NCBI GenBank assembly: GCA_001247695.2
Contig: LGRX02024778.1
Location: forward strand, 1 to 64,000
Length of the DNA stretch: 64,000 nt
Direction of reading: 5' to 3'
Source: Cymbomonas tetramitiformis
Lineage: Eukaryota; Chlorophyta; Pyramimonadophyceae; Pyramimonadales; Pyramimonadaceae
Positions 32,365-44,486 of the stretch are shown here, in pieces (positions within the stretch are counted from its first letter, which is position 1; every line of letters starts with the position of its first letter). The translations under genes and the position numbers were made by a program. Below the pieces are notes generated by a model. That model searched no databases. It was given only the letters and a program-made list of their open reading frames with translations, and was not told where the DNA came from.

Positions 32365-33954
32365 ATGCAATATTGTTGTCATCCGAATTTAGCACTGTGC
32401 ACTGCAGTGCGTGGTTACGCCGCTGAAAGCTTGTCAAGCTCTCTCAAGCATAGCCCTCGCGTTGGGTTTCCTCGCAGTCCCAACTTTTCCTCAAACCCGC
32501 TGCAGTTCGGCAGCACAGGTGCATCCATCACGCGAAAATTGACTACGTTTGCTATGGGACGCGGTGAAGAAATGCTCGACAAGCGAACATGGGTTGTTGT
32601 TGGGAACCATGGTACTCCTCGTCTTTGCCTAGAACAAGCAAGAAATCTTGCACGCACGTCTAGGGCAGAGTACTCATGAAGAATATGGAGGTGTTGTGAG
32701 GGTTGTTGGTTCAACGCAAAACTTCTTTTGAATATTTGGTAACGCGTTACAACCGCGAGGTAACAGGGCGCAACCCGATCGTGGCTAGTCTCGTGGATCG
32801 CCTGGAAAGCAACGGCAAGGTCGTCTATCGTGTGAATCCCTACAAAAAGTCAGACGATTTCGAGGTATGACGTGTTGAAGCAATATGGTTACTGGGAGCT
32901 TAAATCTCAGTGCTAATTTCGGTCAGCAGCGACGGTGCTAAACCATCAAACAACAGTTGTATACACGTGTTTTCGCCACCAGCTTGTTCCGCGGCTTCTT
33001 AGTTCTAACAAGCGTGATGCAGTAGTAAGAGTGGGGGGAACTCTGCCTATTTTCTGATAAACCTTACGGAAGCGCCTTACTTGTGACCTGATTTTAGTTG
33101 CCGACTCAAGTGAGCTTATTTGCCTCCTCGAGGGGCCACTTCCAACTTAGGGTTGTTTGCAAGTCGTAAACAACGTCAGGCACATGTACATATCACACTT
33201 GTGAAAGCTTTCCGCCGTTGTACTGAGACCTCCGTCTGATTATGGCGTGCAGTCCATTCGCGATATCCCAGGAGCCCGTGACATCGAGTGCTTGAACTTG
33301 GTTGTGAATCCACAAGTCGGCATGAGGTATATTAGGTTTTCATGCATCTTTCACTGCGCCCTAACTTCGCCCCGTCGTCCAACAAATTCGGCACCGCGAC
33401 GGCAATACTAGATTCGGGCTGCAGCGCCTATTGAGCTTGCAACTCAGTGCGAGATTTGGCCTTTCAGAACCTCACTTCAAAGTGCCCTTGTCCACTTCGA
33501 CTGTTCAAAAGCAAGAAAAGCACTTTTGCGTTGGCCATTGAAATTATCCACAAGGTGATGCGGGTCTTGTTTAGCGTAATTGAAGATGCTGCTATGGTTG
33601 GCATCAACAACGTATTCATCCAACCGGGTGCTAGCAATCCAGACCTAATTCAATTGGCGACATCGAAAGGCATGGAAGTGCACGAGGTATGGTTGCAATT
33701 GTGAAGTGTAGGTTTTGCCGCAAATTCGTTTTGTTATAGTTATAACGCCTGCAAAACTTTTAGTAGTATTTGGTCATAACAGTTGTTCTTTTGCACTTGA
33801 ATTTGAGGTGAGCGAGATTTTCAAGTGGTAATTTCACTGCAGAGCGCATAGGGTGCTCAGAAGTGGTGGGAAACAAGTATTTGTGACGACATGTTTGATA
33901 AGGCTTTGCTCGTCACAGGGTTGTGTACTGGTGGAGTTGAAATCGAAGCTGTGA
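32365..33954 (+). CDS. CoA-binding (Rossmann) domain protein, five exons (210 aa)
   Basis: Exons 32365-32611, 32701-32864, 33253-33326, 33575-33686, 33919-33954 give 633 nt with matching phases and a TGA stop. About 75 N-terminal residues are Ser/Arg-rich with few acids, like an organelle transit peptide. The rest follows the small CoA-binding family: WVVVG nucleotide-binding turn, YRVNP, GARDIE, and VFIQPGASN in exon 4 before the C-terminal Cys strand. In bacteria and plants such proteins bind CoA or act in redox/stress roles, but no exact function is known. The exon 1/2 junction is the least certain. Confidence 0.8.
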
Positions 33955-35215
33955 AACGGTTTTCCCGGAGAATATTGATGAAGTACACACGTGCGTTGAA
34001 GAAGTGCTGCCGTTTTCCTGGCACGATGATGTACTTCAGAAGCATAAAAAACAGTCAGTCTTTGGCCTCGGAAAAGAAAGGGAAACTTAGAGCGTTAGGC
34101 TAAGGTCAGTGTAGCATTGAACCGCTTAGATAACTTGATCCCACACGTTTGTTGTGCTTGTAAGTTGTTCGTAGCCCTCAGGGGTAACTTCATCCGGACA
34201 GGTTGCCCTAAAGTTGAAAAGAGACCACTCATGCTCTCAGATTGTAGAGTGTAAATAAAGTGCTTGCTATCGCACTACATCTACAAATATCTATTTTTTG
34301 AAAATCTGACATACGTAAATCATTTAACGCTCTTTGAAAATCAGGAAAAATGCCTCAACTCAAATATTTAGACTCGTTGACATGATTTCTCATGAAATGA
34401 TTTTGCCGACACAGCTGAGTTTAATTTCATATGAAATCGACGCATTTGACAAGGGGCTCATTCCCCAAGTTGCCGAAAGGCAAATCAACCCGAAATAACC
34501 CTTTGTAAGTATATCGGGTTTCATTTGTTAGCTCCTAGGAAGGACCGGAACAATGAATTTCACTAGGATATGGAACGGTAGATTCAATACCCATCCACCC
34601 TATAAACACATAACACACACAATACTTTCTATATGTAACGTTAATAATGTATCGTTATCAATAAATAACAATATATGTTCATGATGACATGCCTTGTTGA
34701 CGGCACGATGCCCGATATACATCGAAATCTTCGATGGAAGTGTCTACATACAATTGGATAAAGCGCACGAATTGTTTCCGAAATTTCCAGTATCGAAATT
34801 ATTTGCGAAGCGTTGATCATTACTTGAAACATGGATGATGTATGTGACCAATCTGCACATATGACATACCGGTAGTGCACATGTGAAAACACTAGGAGCC
34901 AAGGACTGCGTCAATCCCCACAAAATCCGATAGTATTGATAGTAGGAATTGCGATAATCTCGGAGCCAACCAGATATTGAATTTCATGAGCGCGCAGAAG
35001 ATTTGATTCGACGTTGCGTGCTAATATATATGCTTATATATATGGATATATATATATATATACTTCATGTAGGTATGTATCATGCCTCGATTCAGCGACA
35101 GGCACAGGCATCCACTTCGAACATTCCTAAAACTACATCCAGCATGGCAAGAGCAAGCATGCACTGCAAGAAGTTGTGTGCACTTGGTGGTGGCATGATT
35201 CCCTGCCGTGGAGAC
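33955..35215. other. Intergenic, AT-rich, no gene recognised
   Basis: Contains a TATATA run (about 35025-35062). No conserved frame was recognised. Confidence 0.5.
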
Positions 35216-38200
35216 TCATAGTTCTCCCCCCGAGCCCTCCACAAGGGAGTAAAAGTTGTCAAGCTCTTCCAGATATGCCTCCCAGTCGTCAATATGAGAG
35301 CAGCTGCCCCCAGCGAAGTTTCGCACCTGTATCACGAGAAACATCACACGTCAGCATTAGCATACACGATGCCACAGGGCATGTATCCCATCCCAACGAT
35401 GACTGGATCGGCCAATGCACTAAGATGACATCAGAAGCACAGCATTCAGCGAGTTGTAGGACTCAAATGGTCGGAGGCACAGCACTTGGCGCCTTCTAGC
35501 GTGCAGCACTTGAGCTATCTGTTCAGTGCCTCAAGTTCTCCCATATTCCGGCTCAAAGCCTCACAGCAGAGATCCAAATGTCAACATTCAACAGATGTAC
35601 AGGGGCAACCAAGCACTGCAATCTCCATGCACAAGGGAATTTTGACTGGTCAAGTATAAAGAGGCAGCACCCGCGAACTGGGAATCCTCTCATCCATAAA
35701 GGCGAGTGTACTCGGCGAAACCTCATCTGGCCAAACCAACGCCATGCCCACCTGCCACGTCATCTGTATTTGGAGGCATAGCAAACGTCTCGTCCACGCC
35801 ACAATCAGCATGCTTCAGGCAGAGGCGATCCAAGCAAGATCGGGATCCACGTTGAGACCCCATTCCTGCATGAGAGGGAAGATGACGTAAGAGAATCACG
35901 AGACGCGGCCCCACACCGTATGCATCATGTGCGAGAAGAGCAGGCGATGCGGTCTGCAACAGATGCGCCACATGCGAGCAAAGCAGGAGAGCCTGCACCA
36001 TCACTTGCACGGGTAAGGAGAGCGCGAGGGGAGGCCCGCACCATATGTGCCGCGTGTCAGGAGCACAGGCATGGATAGCTCGTGCAGGCGCTCCTCCACA
36101 CTCCACCCAGCTAGGATCCCCGCCTCCCTGTGCGAGATTGAATGTGCGTCAAGCGAGGCTGGCAATCAAATATGATATCAGCATGACATTCGATCTGAAA
36201 ACGCCTCAATCATCAGATACCTGATTCGTCTCGTTTCCGAATGAAATTTCAAATTTCAAACTCAAATTGAATTCCCAAGGGGAGAAGCACCAAGCCCCAC
36301 ACACACGAGGACGCAAACATGCCAGCTGCCCGAAGGCCTTCATAAGCTAGATCCGATCCGATCCTGATTTTACCCTGATTTTCATCTGTCTTATTAACCG
36401 ATTTTTGTCTGATTTTTGGTCGGCGTCTTATTCGTTGCATCGCATCAAGTGCTGCAGCACGTGAATCTGATTGCGTCGAATGCTCTTTGAGGTGATGAGC
36501 CGACGGCACATCCGCGTACTAAGCAAATAACGTGAGTGAGTCGCTAAGCCCTGTGGGAGCGTCAATCAGCAGTCCCGCGAAAGAGCTATTATTTTAGCAT
36601 GCACCCTGCCTTTACTGCCCAAGCAGGCCGATGAGGTGACACTCTGCCTCCACCTCCCAAGCAGCCCGATGACGCCACGTCCTGCACCCCTCATGAGAAG
36701 CGCAGTGCTCAACACGCTGAAGCAGCATCCTACATGGCTGAGCACGTAAGAGTGGATCCTTTCATCTTTGTTTGTGATCGAATGGCTGACGGCGCACTCC
36801 GCATTCCCCTGCCTCCTCCGCCGGATGCCCATATTTGTGGATCATTCAGTGCTCTCGGAGGGCCCGGAGTGAGGGCACCTGAAGGTGAGGCCACCGGTTA
36901 GTGCCAGCACCGCCTCTTCGGATGTTAGCTCTTCTGAGGCTGTGATACAATCGGGCAGACGCGCGCTGAGGTGCTTTCTGTCGTAGACCCGTTTCGCAGA
37001 TCGAAATTCGAAGGTGGTCCGCGCCTGGGCCAATAGCTCCCTCGACAGCCCCCCCTCCCGTGTCCTCCATTTTCTTCAACCTCCCCACTAACTCCACCCT
37101 GGTCTCTCCACCCCATTACAACTGCTGAATCCCTTCACATCTCCCCATTCCTGCCTGGCCGGCCCCTCTATCCAACGTGCGTTCTCAACACCGGCCAATC
37201 TGCCCATAGTTCCCTTTGTCTATTTCCTAAATCTCACCTCTTCAGCTCACCAAACTTCCACGTGCTATCTGTCTGCCCCCTCTATCTGACCTCTGCAACA
37301 ACCCCAGTCTCCCACGACAGCCTCCTCCAACGCCTCCATCTCACCACCTCAACTCTCCTAGATGTCCATTCTGCCCTTGTCCACCGCCTCCCTCCAGGCA
37401 CACCGCCCCATCAGACAGAGGGACAAGGAAGAGCTGCTTTGACACGCATCCACGTACACATGCATCCGGCAAGAAGGCAGCCAATGCAAACTCCCGAATG
37501 CATTCAAGCAGGAGAACCAGGAATGATGGTTGGCCACACCTGGAAAGATATTCGAGGGTGCTGCCGCCGGCAACAGGGCCCAACTCAATCACAACTCCTG
37601 GCGCATCCGAGTTAGGCCTGCTCTAAGGCATGGTGGCGCGCACCGCGGGGTCATCGTCTCCGCGTCGGAGGGCCTCTTGAATGGCCGGCGCGAGCCTCTC
37701 TAAGTTGAGCTGACGGTCCATCATCTGCCGTTGTGTGCTTGGTGGCACACCCGAGAGGGTGAGGCTTGCGACACCCTTCGCGTTGCCCCCATCGAGCAGG
37801 TACTCGAGGGCCTTCCCACACACCCCCAGCCTTCTCAAGAGCTGCTGGATACTGGCACTCTTGCAGTCCTCTCATCGCCACAACCTCACGGTGCTCCAGC
37901 CCCACAGGGCAGGCCACCTCAAGCACCCGAGTCATCTCAACGCTTCACTCCTGATGTGCGGAAACAGTGCTCCACGTCATCAGGTTGGTAGACGAGCCCA
38001 GCGGGCGAAGCTCTGCAGCCTCCGTGCAGGCCTCAATACGCAGAAGTGGCCATAGAAGCTATTGCAGCTTTTCTTGACGGTCGCTATACCGCTGGGGGAT
38101 AGCGACAAGGAAGGCAGCGGGAAGGAGCGGAGGGGGGGGCAGGCAATACCACCATGCCGCCCCAGCCATGACCGAGGAGATGGACCTCCTCGAACCCGAG

Positions 38201-39684
38201 CTTTCGCCTCACTGCGTCCAGCTCATCTGCAAACAACTGAGGGTGGGTGCACCCAAACCTACCTTGACAATCTACAGGTGCCACACCGCTCGACGGCTTC
38301 CCCACACAAACAGGGCGCTGGCAGCTTGCAGCACTCGCACTAATGGGTGAGCATCGGGGACGGCAGAGCGTACCTTCAGGGAATATTCCACTGGCTCACG
38401 CGGGTCAGAACTGAAACCGCATCCGAACTGCAAGGCCGTTCCCCCTTTCCCTTCGACTGTCAGTGACACACTTCAATACCTGAAGGTGAACCCAGTTCGA
38501 AGAGGCGTGCCACGCTACACAGAGAAGCCCGCTGCGATGAAGGTGCTTCTTGTACGAAGCGGGGCCGGCCGAGAGGGCTGCTCGGCTGCAGCCACGTCTG
38601 CGTGCGAAGAGCCTTCGTTATTGCCCCTGAAGGCTGGCCGCGTTTGTTCTTCTGAATTGTGTTTATTTAGTTTGAACTCTCTGCATGTCTCAGCCCTGTG
38701 ACGCAAAGTGGAGGTGGCTCGCTGGACGAGTAAGTGCGGGTGAGGTGGCTGCACTTTTGGCACACGGGTCGGGCAAATATGCCAAAGTGCTCAAACGTGT
38801 TACGAGGCAGGACAACGAGTGTCGCAGCCGTCATTCCGTCGGGGTGCTCAGACGGGGGTTATGGCACCTGGTCATAGTAGGCCACTCGACGGTTCTGACT
38901 CGACAGTAGCTCCAGCGGCTCGAGATAGCGGGAAGATACCCCAGGGCCCCCTGCGACGCCCTACAAGCACGGCTGTGAAAACCGCAGCGGGGCGTGCCGT
39001 GGCACCTGGGCAATCTTTGGTGGCCACGTCGCCTCAGAGCCACCAGGAACTCCAGATCCTAGAGCACCCTTTCATGCAAGAACATGCAGCACAAACAAGT
39101 GCTTGAACAGTGCAGAGATCAGGGTTGTGCATGCAAACATGTGTCACAACAGTTGTGAGAGGTTTTAACGGGTCAAAGAATAGGAGCCCCGATTGATATT
39201 GAAAGCATGCCAGAACGGCTCGGCTAACTCAGAAGGCGGCGCAGGTTAGGAGGTCACAAACTGACGCCCCCCGTCTTCCATGCGTCGTCCACGCATCGTG
39301 GAGCAGGCGCTTTTCTCAAAAAGGGCAGGTGCCTCTTGCAATTCTTCCAGCGCGGCGCTTCCTGAAGAGGGGAGAAGTCCTCCCACAACGCACCGTGAAG
39401 GCAGAGCAAAGGCAACTTGCCGGCCTTGCGCTCGGCCTTCTTTTTCCCCACCACGCGAAACCTGCTTGGCACAGCGCATGGGAAATTCAACAAGGACAGG
39501 CAGAGGCGGCCGACTGTGCTTTTGATAGGCTGCCTACTTTCGTGAAAATAATGCAAGGGCGATGATTGCTCCAGGGCTCGTATGTGGTTGTGTGTGTACT
39601 GTGAAGGAAGAGCGGAGATATACCAGGTTTGGGCGCCATTGAAGTTCACCGTGTTCTCGTCCCAAGGTGTTGTGTAGACGTACC
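35216..39684 (-). CDS. Proline iminopeptidase-like alpha/beta hydrolase, multi-exon, nucleophile Ser replaced by Gly
   Basis: Supported minus-strand exons: 39624-39684 (GYVYTT), 39394-39461 (PLLCLHG), one starting at 39361 (GSAALEEL), 38374-38427 (FGCGFS), 38153-38236 (DELDAVR...HLLGHGWGGM), 37644-37841 (ASLTLSG), and the last, 35216-35326 (SHIDDWEAYLEEL, stop TGA). Phases match where both sides are known. The series follows proline iminopeptidases, which remove N-terminal proline: HGG oxyanion turn, DQxGxG-like strand, nucleophile elbow, C-terminal catalytic-His region. The elbow reads GHGWGG where the family has GHSWGG, so the nucleophile is gone. The first exon and those between 35326 and 37644 are not resolved. 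Confidence 0.7.
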
Positions 39685-39748
39685 CTGGTAGAAGCTGAAA
39701 CACGTGCCAAGCTGTCCAGTGGGTGTCCTATGGAAGCGTCAGCTATCC

Positions 39749-39768
39749 TAAACCCTAAACCCTAAACT
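39749..39768. repeat. Interstitial telomere-like repeat
   Basis: CCCTAAA units in tandem (Arabidopsis-type TTTAGGG). A TTTTAGGG-type run (Chlamydomonas-type) lies at 16199-16221. Too short to be a telomere. Confidence 0.5.
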
Positions 39769-39769
39769 A

Positions 39770-41195
39770 TAAGTCTTGGGCTTCGGCTCGGAACTCCACC
39801 TTCGCAAAACTTGCCAAGTCGCTCACAAGATCACAAGCCTCTGCAAGTTTCTTTCGCGCTATTGTTTCCCCTCCGCTTCGAACAAAAAAAACGGGCAATA
39901 GCAACGCCCTTGCCGGCTTCTAGAAATCAAGTTCCGAACGTGTCAAACAATGTGCTCTCTTTGATTTGACCACTAAGGAGATGATGGAGGGAGGGAGTGA
40001 GTGAGCCGAGAGTAACTTCTAACGCAGTTTCTCATCCCGGTCGGGAAATAGCGAGAGTGACCACCTGACTGTCCCCTTTAGAGAAGATGCCACAAAAAGG
40101 TTCGATCGCCAGTGCCTCTGGGGTGGCACTGGCAACGCCGGCAGCTATAAGTGCGTTCTGGAAGAGTGCCCTGCCACGTGGGAACACGATACAGGGAGTG
40201 TCAAGGCGAGGATCAGTAGCGTGCCACTAGAGCTAGGTGCCACAACCAGGGGAGTTTCAAAGTGAGGAAGTATAGCATCCCCGCCTTGCTTCGGAGTGTA
40301 ACAGCCATGTTAACAGGGGAATGTGCGATCTTAATCTCAAAGGGAAGCTCTAGATGCACGCCTCCCCCTATTCTGCTTGCAGAACAACGCCTTGAATAGA
40401 TCAAAGAAGAACAAGCAGCTCGGTCGATTGTGGAAGCACTCGACCCGGATAGGACGTACTCAACCCGAGACCGCATAAGGGAATCTACCTCGAGAACTCG
40501 CGACGTGAAGGCGATAACGCGTCATCCTCCGTGGCCGTTGTCCCCTGAGCCGGCAAACCAAAACGTTGGTTGGTGGAGAGCTTGCGAGGTCAAGAAGCTT
40601 TCCGGGGTGGCTGGGAGCGGCAGGTTGGACAGAGCCACAACGTTTTGCCAACAGCATAAAGGGTAAATCAACCACAGACAACGAAAAAAAAGTGATACGT
40701 TACCGTGGTAGGAAAGTTGTCGGAGATTGCAGCAACCGAAGGGAAACTTGAGGAGGGATGCGATCGAGCCTTGTTGTTACGTGCGTTGAGCAGGCTGCTG
40801 CGGAGGGTAAGTCCATTCGCTGTTGCGTGTGCATGTCTAACGCCTCCCTGCGTCATTTTTTTCTTAACTTGACTCTCTTGTTGTGGCTTTGGCAGCGAAC
40901 TGAAAGTAGTAGCTGTCCACAGACCCACAGTGATCGGAAACGCAGACATGGAGATGTTTGGAGAATGCCAAACTGCACAATCTTCGACAGGTGTTAACAC
41001 CTGTGTTAGCTGCCAAGGGTAAGAAAGCTGCACGGATGATAGGTGTTGAGGAAAACTGTTAGTGTTTACGTATAGGCTCAAATTTGTTTTGTTCTGGACT
41101 CGTGAACCCTTTACAGGAGGAATTCCAAGTTTCGGACAAGAAATGAAAAAAACTGACGGTTTTCTAATCAGCTGCGGCTACATAGCCCAGCTTGC
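39770..41195. other. Region without a recognised gene
   Basis: Several frames of 60-137 codons on both strands overlap without any domain. Possible splice sites exist, but no exon chain could be supported. Confidence 0.4.
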
Positions 41196-41990
41196 ATGAC
41201 ACATATGACACATCTTGGCTCTGGTCATGGTCCCGGCGGACCGGAACCCCACTTCTCATCGGCTGGTGGCCGCGGTACGGGAGGCGGCTCACAGGAGGCT
41301 GGGGACAGGCGGCTCAACAGGAAGGAGCCGCTGGAGTTTGCTTTTGTGCAGAGTGGTGCCCGTTGCTGGTTGATGCTGGGAGGGGTCACTCGGCAGATGT
41401 TTGCTACACTGGGTTTGGACATGTGGACCGGCTTTTGGCGGTATGACTGTGCAGAGAAGGTGAGGCTGCGGGATATGAAGTTCTGTGAGACCCACATGAC
41501 CACCTTCCTGGAGAAGCGGAAGACGGACAAGGTATGGTCAGCTGGTGGAGGTTGCTCGGGCGGCGGAGGGGCTGCCTTTGTGCCCAGTGGAGGTCAGTCA
41601 GAGGTGGGTTGACACTCAGATTGCACGAGGGGTGCAGCCCGATGAGCCACTGTTCCAGCAGATTGATGGCAGGCGGTTTCGGCGGGACCCGTCGGCTGAC
41701 TGCCTGACGGTGAAGAGGCTGGACTATCCTCAGTTGAGGAAGTACGGTACCTGTTCAGGATGCTTGGTGAGGCATCCGGGCAGGACCCCGAGACTCTGAG
41801 GCAGCTGTATGGGACCCAGTCCTTGCGGTTTGGCTGGTGGGGCCACGGCGGTGGCTGCGGCTGACCAGGTTACTGATTTCGAGTTCAATCAGTACGGGGG
41901 CTGGAGCTCGTCGGCGGCTGCGGCCACCTACAAAGCTACCAACCTCAACCGCAGGCTGGCGGTGTCCAGAAGCATGCCCCATGCTCAGCA
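41196..41990 (+). pseudogene. Tyrosine recombinase (DIRS/Crypton-like), frameshifted
   Basis: Three frames together give the C-terminal catalytic domain of a tyrosine recombinase: a first-Arg region followed by VRLRDMKF and EKRKTDK (41420-41530, frame of 41196), a middle block with LFQQIDG (41650-41690), then QSLRFGG, and finally GGWSSSAAAATYK with RRLAVSR (about 41902-41970), including the expected Tyr. Such enzymes integrate circular DNA in DIRS, Ngaro and Crypton elements. At least two frameshifts make it non-functional. It lies just upstream of a gypsy RT on the same strand. Confidence 0.65.
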
Positions 41991-42014
41991 GAGTAGGCGG
42001 CCCTTCTTGCCTGA

Positions 42015-43400
42015 TTGCTTGATTTGCTGCCATGCATTGTACGTGCAATGCTTTGTGGTGATCTTTGTGTGCTTGCACCGGCCGGGTTCCATTCACATAT
42101 GGTACTTATGGTGCCGAAGCCGAGCAACCCTAAGGAGTTGCGCTTGGTTATCGACTACAGGTCGATAAATGAGATCACGGTCAAGGACAAGTACCCTCTT
42201 CCTGACGTACAAACCCTCCTCGATGACCTACAACAAGGAGCAACCGTCTTCTCCACTGCAGACGCCCTGTGGGGATTCTGGCAAGTTCCCATGGAACAGG
42301 AGGACATCGAGAAGACAGCCATGACCACCCACTTTGGAGCTTATGAGTGGTTGGTCATGCCTATGGGACTGAGCAACTCACCGAGCACGTGGCAAAGAAT
42401 GATGACGCAGTACCTCGGACACCTACCCTTCTGCAGAGTGTTCGTGGACGACATCATGATTTGCAGTGACACGCCTTCTACTCATGTCGGCCACGTACGT
42501 GCCGTACTAGCTGCCTGTCGCCAGCACAAAGTATACCTCAAGCGAAGCAAGTTGAAGTTGTGCATGCGCGAGCAGTACGCTTCCTTGGCCATGTGTGCAG
42601 TAAGGAAGGTTGTCGTCCCCAACGCGACAAAGTTGCCTCAGTTCGCGACTGGCCGGAGCTCGAGACTGTCACCCACGTGCGCCAATTCCTTGGAATGTGT
42701 GGCTTTTACCGGCGGTACATCCAGTCCTTCGCTCACATTGCCCACCCTCTCACTCGCCTCACGAAGATGAGAGTGCCATGGACTTGGGGCAAGGAGGAGA
42801 AAGAAGCCTTCCAACGATTGAAGTCAGCATTGATTTCGGCACCAATCCTCGCCCTACCGGACCAGCGCTCAGCAGCCGATGGGTCTCGCCCATTTTGCGT
42901 GCAGACCGACGCCAGTGCGGTCGCACTAGGAGGCGTGTTGATGCAAGACCTGGGGCGAGGTCTTCAACCGCTGGCTTTCGAGAGCAGGCAATTCTCCTCG
43001 GCCGAGCAGAACTACCACGCTGGGGAGCGGGAGCTGTGCGCCATCCACCACTGCACCACAGTGACGTGGAGGCATTACCTTATATTCACCGACTTCAAAC
43101 TCATGGGTGACCACAAACCCTTGCAGTGGCTCTTCGCACCGGCTCGGGAGCTGAGTCGACGCTAGGCACGCTGGTATGAGAACTTGGTGGAAGTGGGCGT
43201 GCACCAAATGGAGCACGTACCTGGCCGATGCCTAGTAGTTCCGGACGCCCAATCCACACGACCAGACTACAAGCAGTCATCCGCCAGGGAGGGGCTCAAG
43301 GAGAAGGGCGTGGTCGACCGGGATACAGACGAGCCTCGTCAGAGTGTGCCAAGGGAGCCGGCTGAGAGCTCGACCCCCGCCGATCTCACCTCATCAGTAT
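42015..43400 (+). pseudogene. Ty3/gypsy reverse transcriptase and RNase H, frameshifted
   Basis: RT from about 42090 (LVIDYRSIN, then the FVDD active site at 42441-42452), frameshift near 42590, then the connection and RNase H domain (LGMCGFYRRYI, QTDASAVALGG, GERELCAI, DHKPLQWL). An in-frame TAG at 43163 cuts the end; WYENL and PDAQSTRPD, the usual gypsy RNase H tail, follow. No protease or Gag lies upstream and no integrase downstream. Ty3/gypsy assignment is firm from the RT motifs; it differs from the copia RT at 3400-4000. Confidence 0.8.
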
Positions 43401-43495
43401 TGTTTCGGTGCAATCGACGAGGACGACACCGACGAAGAGCCGTCCGAGGAGCCCGCTAAAGTCAAGATCCTTGAAGACCCCATCTCCCCATCTCG

Positions 43496-44230
43496 GTGCT
43501 CGACACCACGTTTGATTACTCCGACTCTGAAGACGAGTCTGTACCTCCGGTCAGCCCTCCGTTGGTCGTTGGGGAGCCCACTCATCTGAATGGGCTCACC
43601 TGGGTGGAAACCCCCGACCTGTGGGAAGACGCAGCTGAGACGTTGCACACCGCGGAGCGCGCCTTGCATGAAGCCACCCTTGCTGGCGTCACTACTCGCT
43701 CTCGCTCGCAACCGGAGCAAGCCCCCTCTCCAACCCCCTCAACTCCCCTTAGTCCTTCCCCTCCCAGCAAACAAAGTTCCCCTCCCGCGTCAAGCTCCCA
43801 CTACGATAACGTGGTAGACCGGCATGACTGGAAACTGGTAAAGGAGAAGTTCGAAGAGATCTCAGCGCAGTACGGCCCGTTCGACGTGGACGCGTGTTGT
43901 GACTCCATGGGCGTCAACCGCCAAGTGGACACCTATCGGACGGAGTGCCTCAAGCAGCAATGGCGGGGGAAGCACGTCTGGTGCAACCCCCCCTACAACA
44001 AGGATAGCAACCTCATTGAGAGGATCCTACGCCACTTCATGGCCGAGTGGCGCGCCGACCCAGAGAACACGTCGGCGATGTTCCTACTGCCGGACTATGA
44101 CGCGCCCTGGCGCACCCTTATCCAGCCCAAGTACGGCATGCACGTGGTCAAGGTGTTCGACCTCAAGGATGCCAGGGGCCACCCTACATGCTTGTTTGAG
44201 TCACCAGATGGAGTGCTGAAATCTGTATAG
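43496..44230 (+). CDS. Dam-like DNA N6-adenine methyltransferase domain, downstream of gypsy RNase H
   Basis: A 244-codon frame: an acidic, Pro/Ser-rich linker (first 105 residues), then an MT domain. It contains the SAM-side motif YGPFDVDACCD (about 43871-43903), Asn soon after (GVN), W-x-G-K-x-VWCNPPY with NPPY at 43985-43996 (motif IV, catalytic), LIERILRHF, a strand MFLLPDYD, and a terminal strand. This is the phage-type Dam arrangement, also known from DIRS retrotransposons. Its position directly after RNase H, where gypsy elements carry integrase, suggests it was part of this element's polyprotein. ATG is not evident at 43496, so translation as a fusion is likely. Key residues look intact. 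Confidence 0.75.
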   Translation: MLDTTFDYSDSEDESVPPVSPPLVVGEPTHLNGLTWVETPDLWEDAAETLHTAERALHEATLAGVTTRSRSQPEQAPSPTPSTPLSPSPPSKQSSPPASSSHYDNVVDRHDWKLVKEKFEEISAQYGPFDVDACCDSMGVNRQVDTYRTECLKQQWRGKHVWCNPPYNKDSNLIERILRHFMAEWRADPENTSAMFLLPDYDAPWRTLIQPKYGMHVVKVFDLKDARGHPTCLFESPDGVLKSV

Positions 44231-44316
44231 GCAGCCCTGACTGGGAGTCTCGGTCAGGCCCCTATGACAGACTCCTAGGCCAACACTGGACTGCTGACTG
44301 ACCTATAGGTTCGTGC

Positions 44317-44464
44317 TGTGACACACGCTGTGTCACAGGTAGGCTAGACTCCGAAACCGTCCGAGACCGTTCCGGGTATATCTAGCTTAGGGTTTATTTA
44401 TCTTATGAGTTTATCCACACAGTTCGGGAGTTTCCGATATCTAGTGAACTAGGATATTCCAGTA
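44317..44464 (+). repeat. Probable LTR (about 148 bp) between gypsy fragment and element C
   Basis: Starts TGTGACACACGCTGTGTCAC and ends CCAGTA just before a good primer-binding site (44465). No second copy is present in the window, so the left edge is estimated. It could be the 3' LTR of the gypsy fragment, the 5' LTR of C, or both. Confidence 0.45.
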
Positions 44465-44486
44465 GGTCGTGGCCCCATCCACGCTT
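44465..44486 (+). promoter_or_regulatory. Element C primer-binding site
   Basis: GGTCGTGGCCCCATCCACG then CTT: closely complementary to the internal part of initiator tRNA-Met, including the CACGCTT block beyond the anticodon stem. Confidence 0.65.

Noticed and set aside
42015..43400. DIRS-type RT
   Set aside because: The motifs around FVDD, the GFYRRYI connection and the RNase H tail are Ty3/gypsy. Only the neighbouring YR is DIRS- or Crypton-like.
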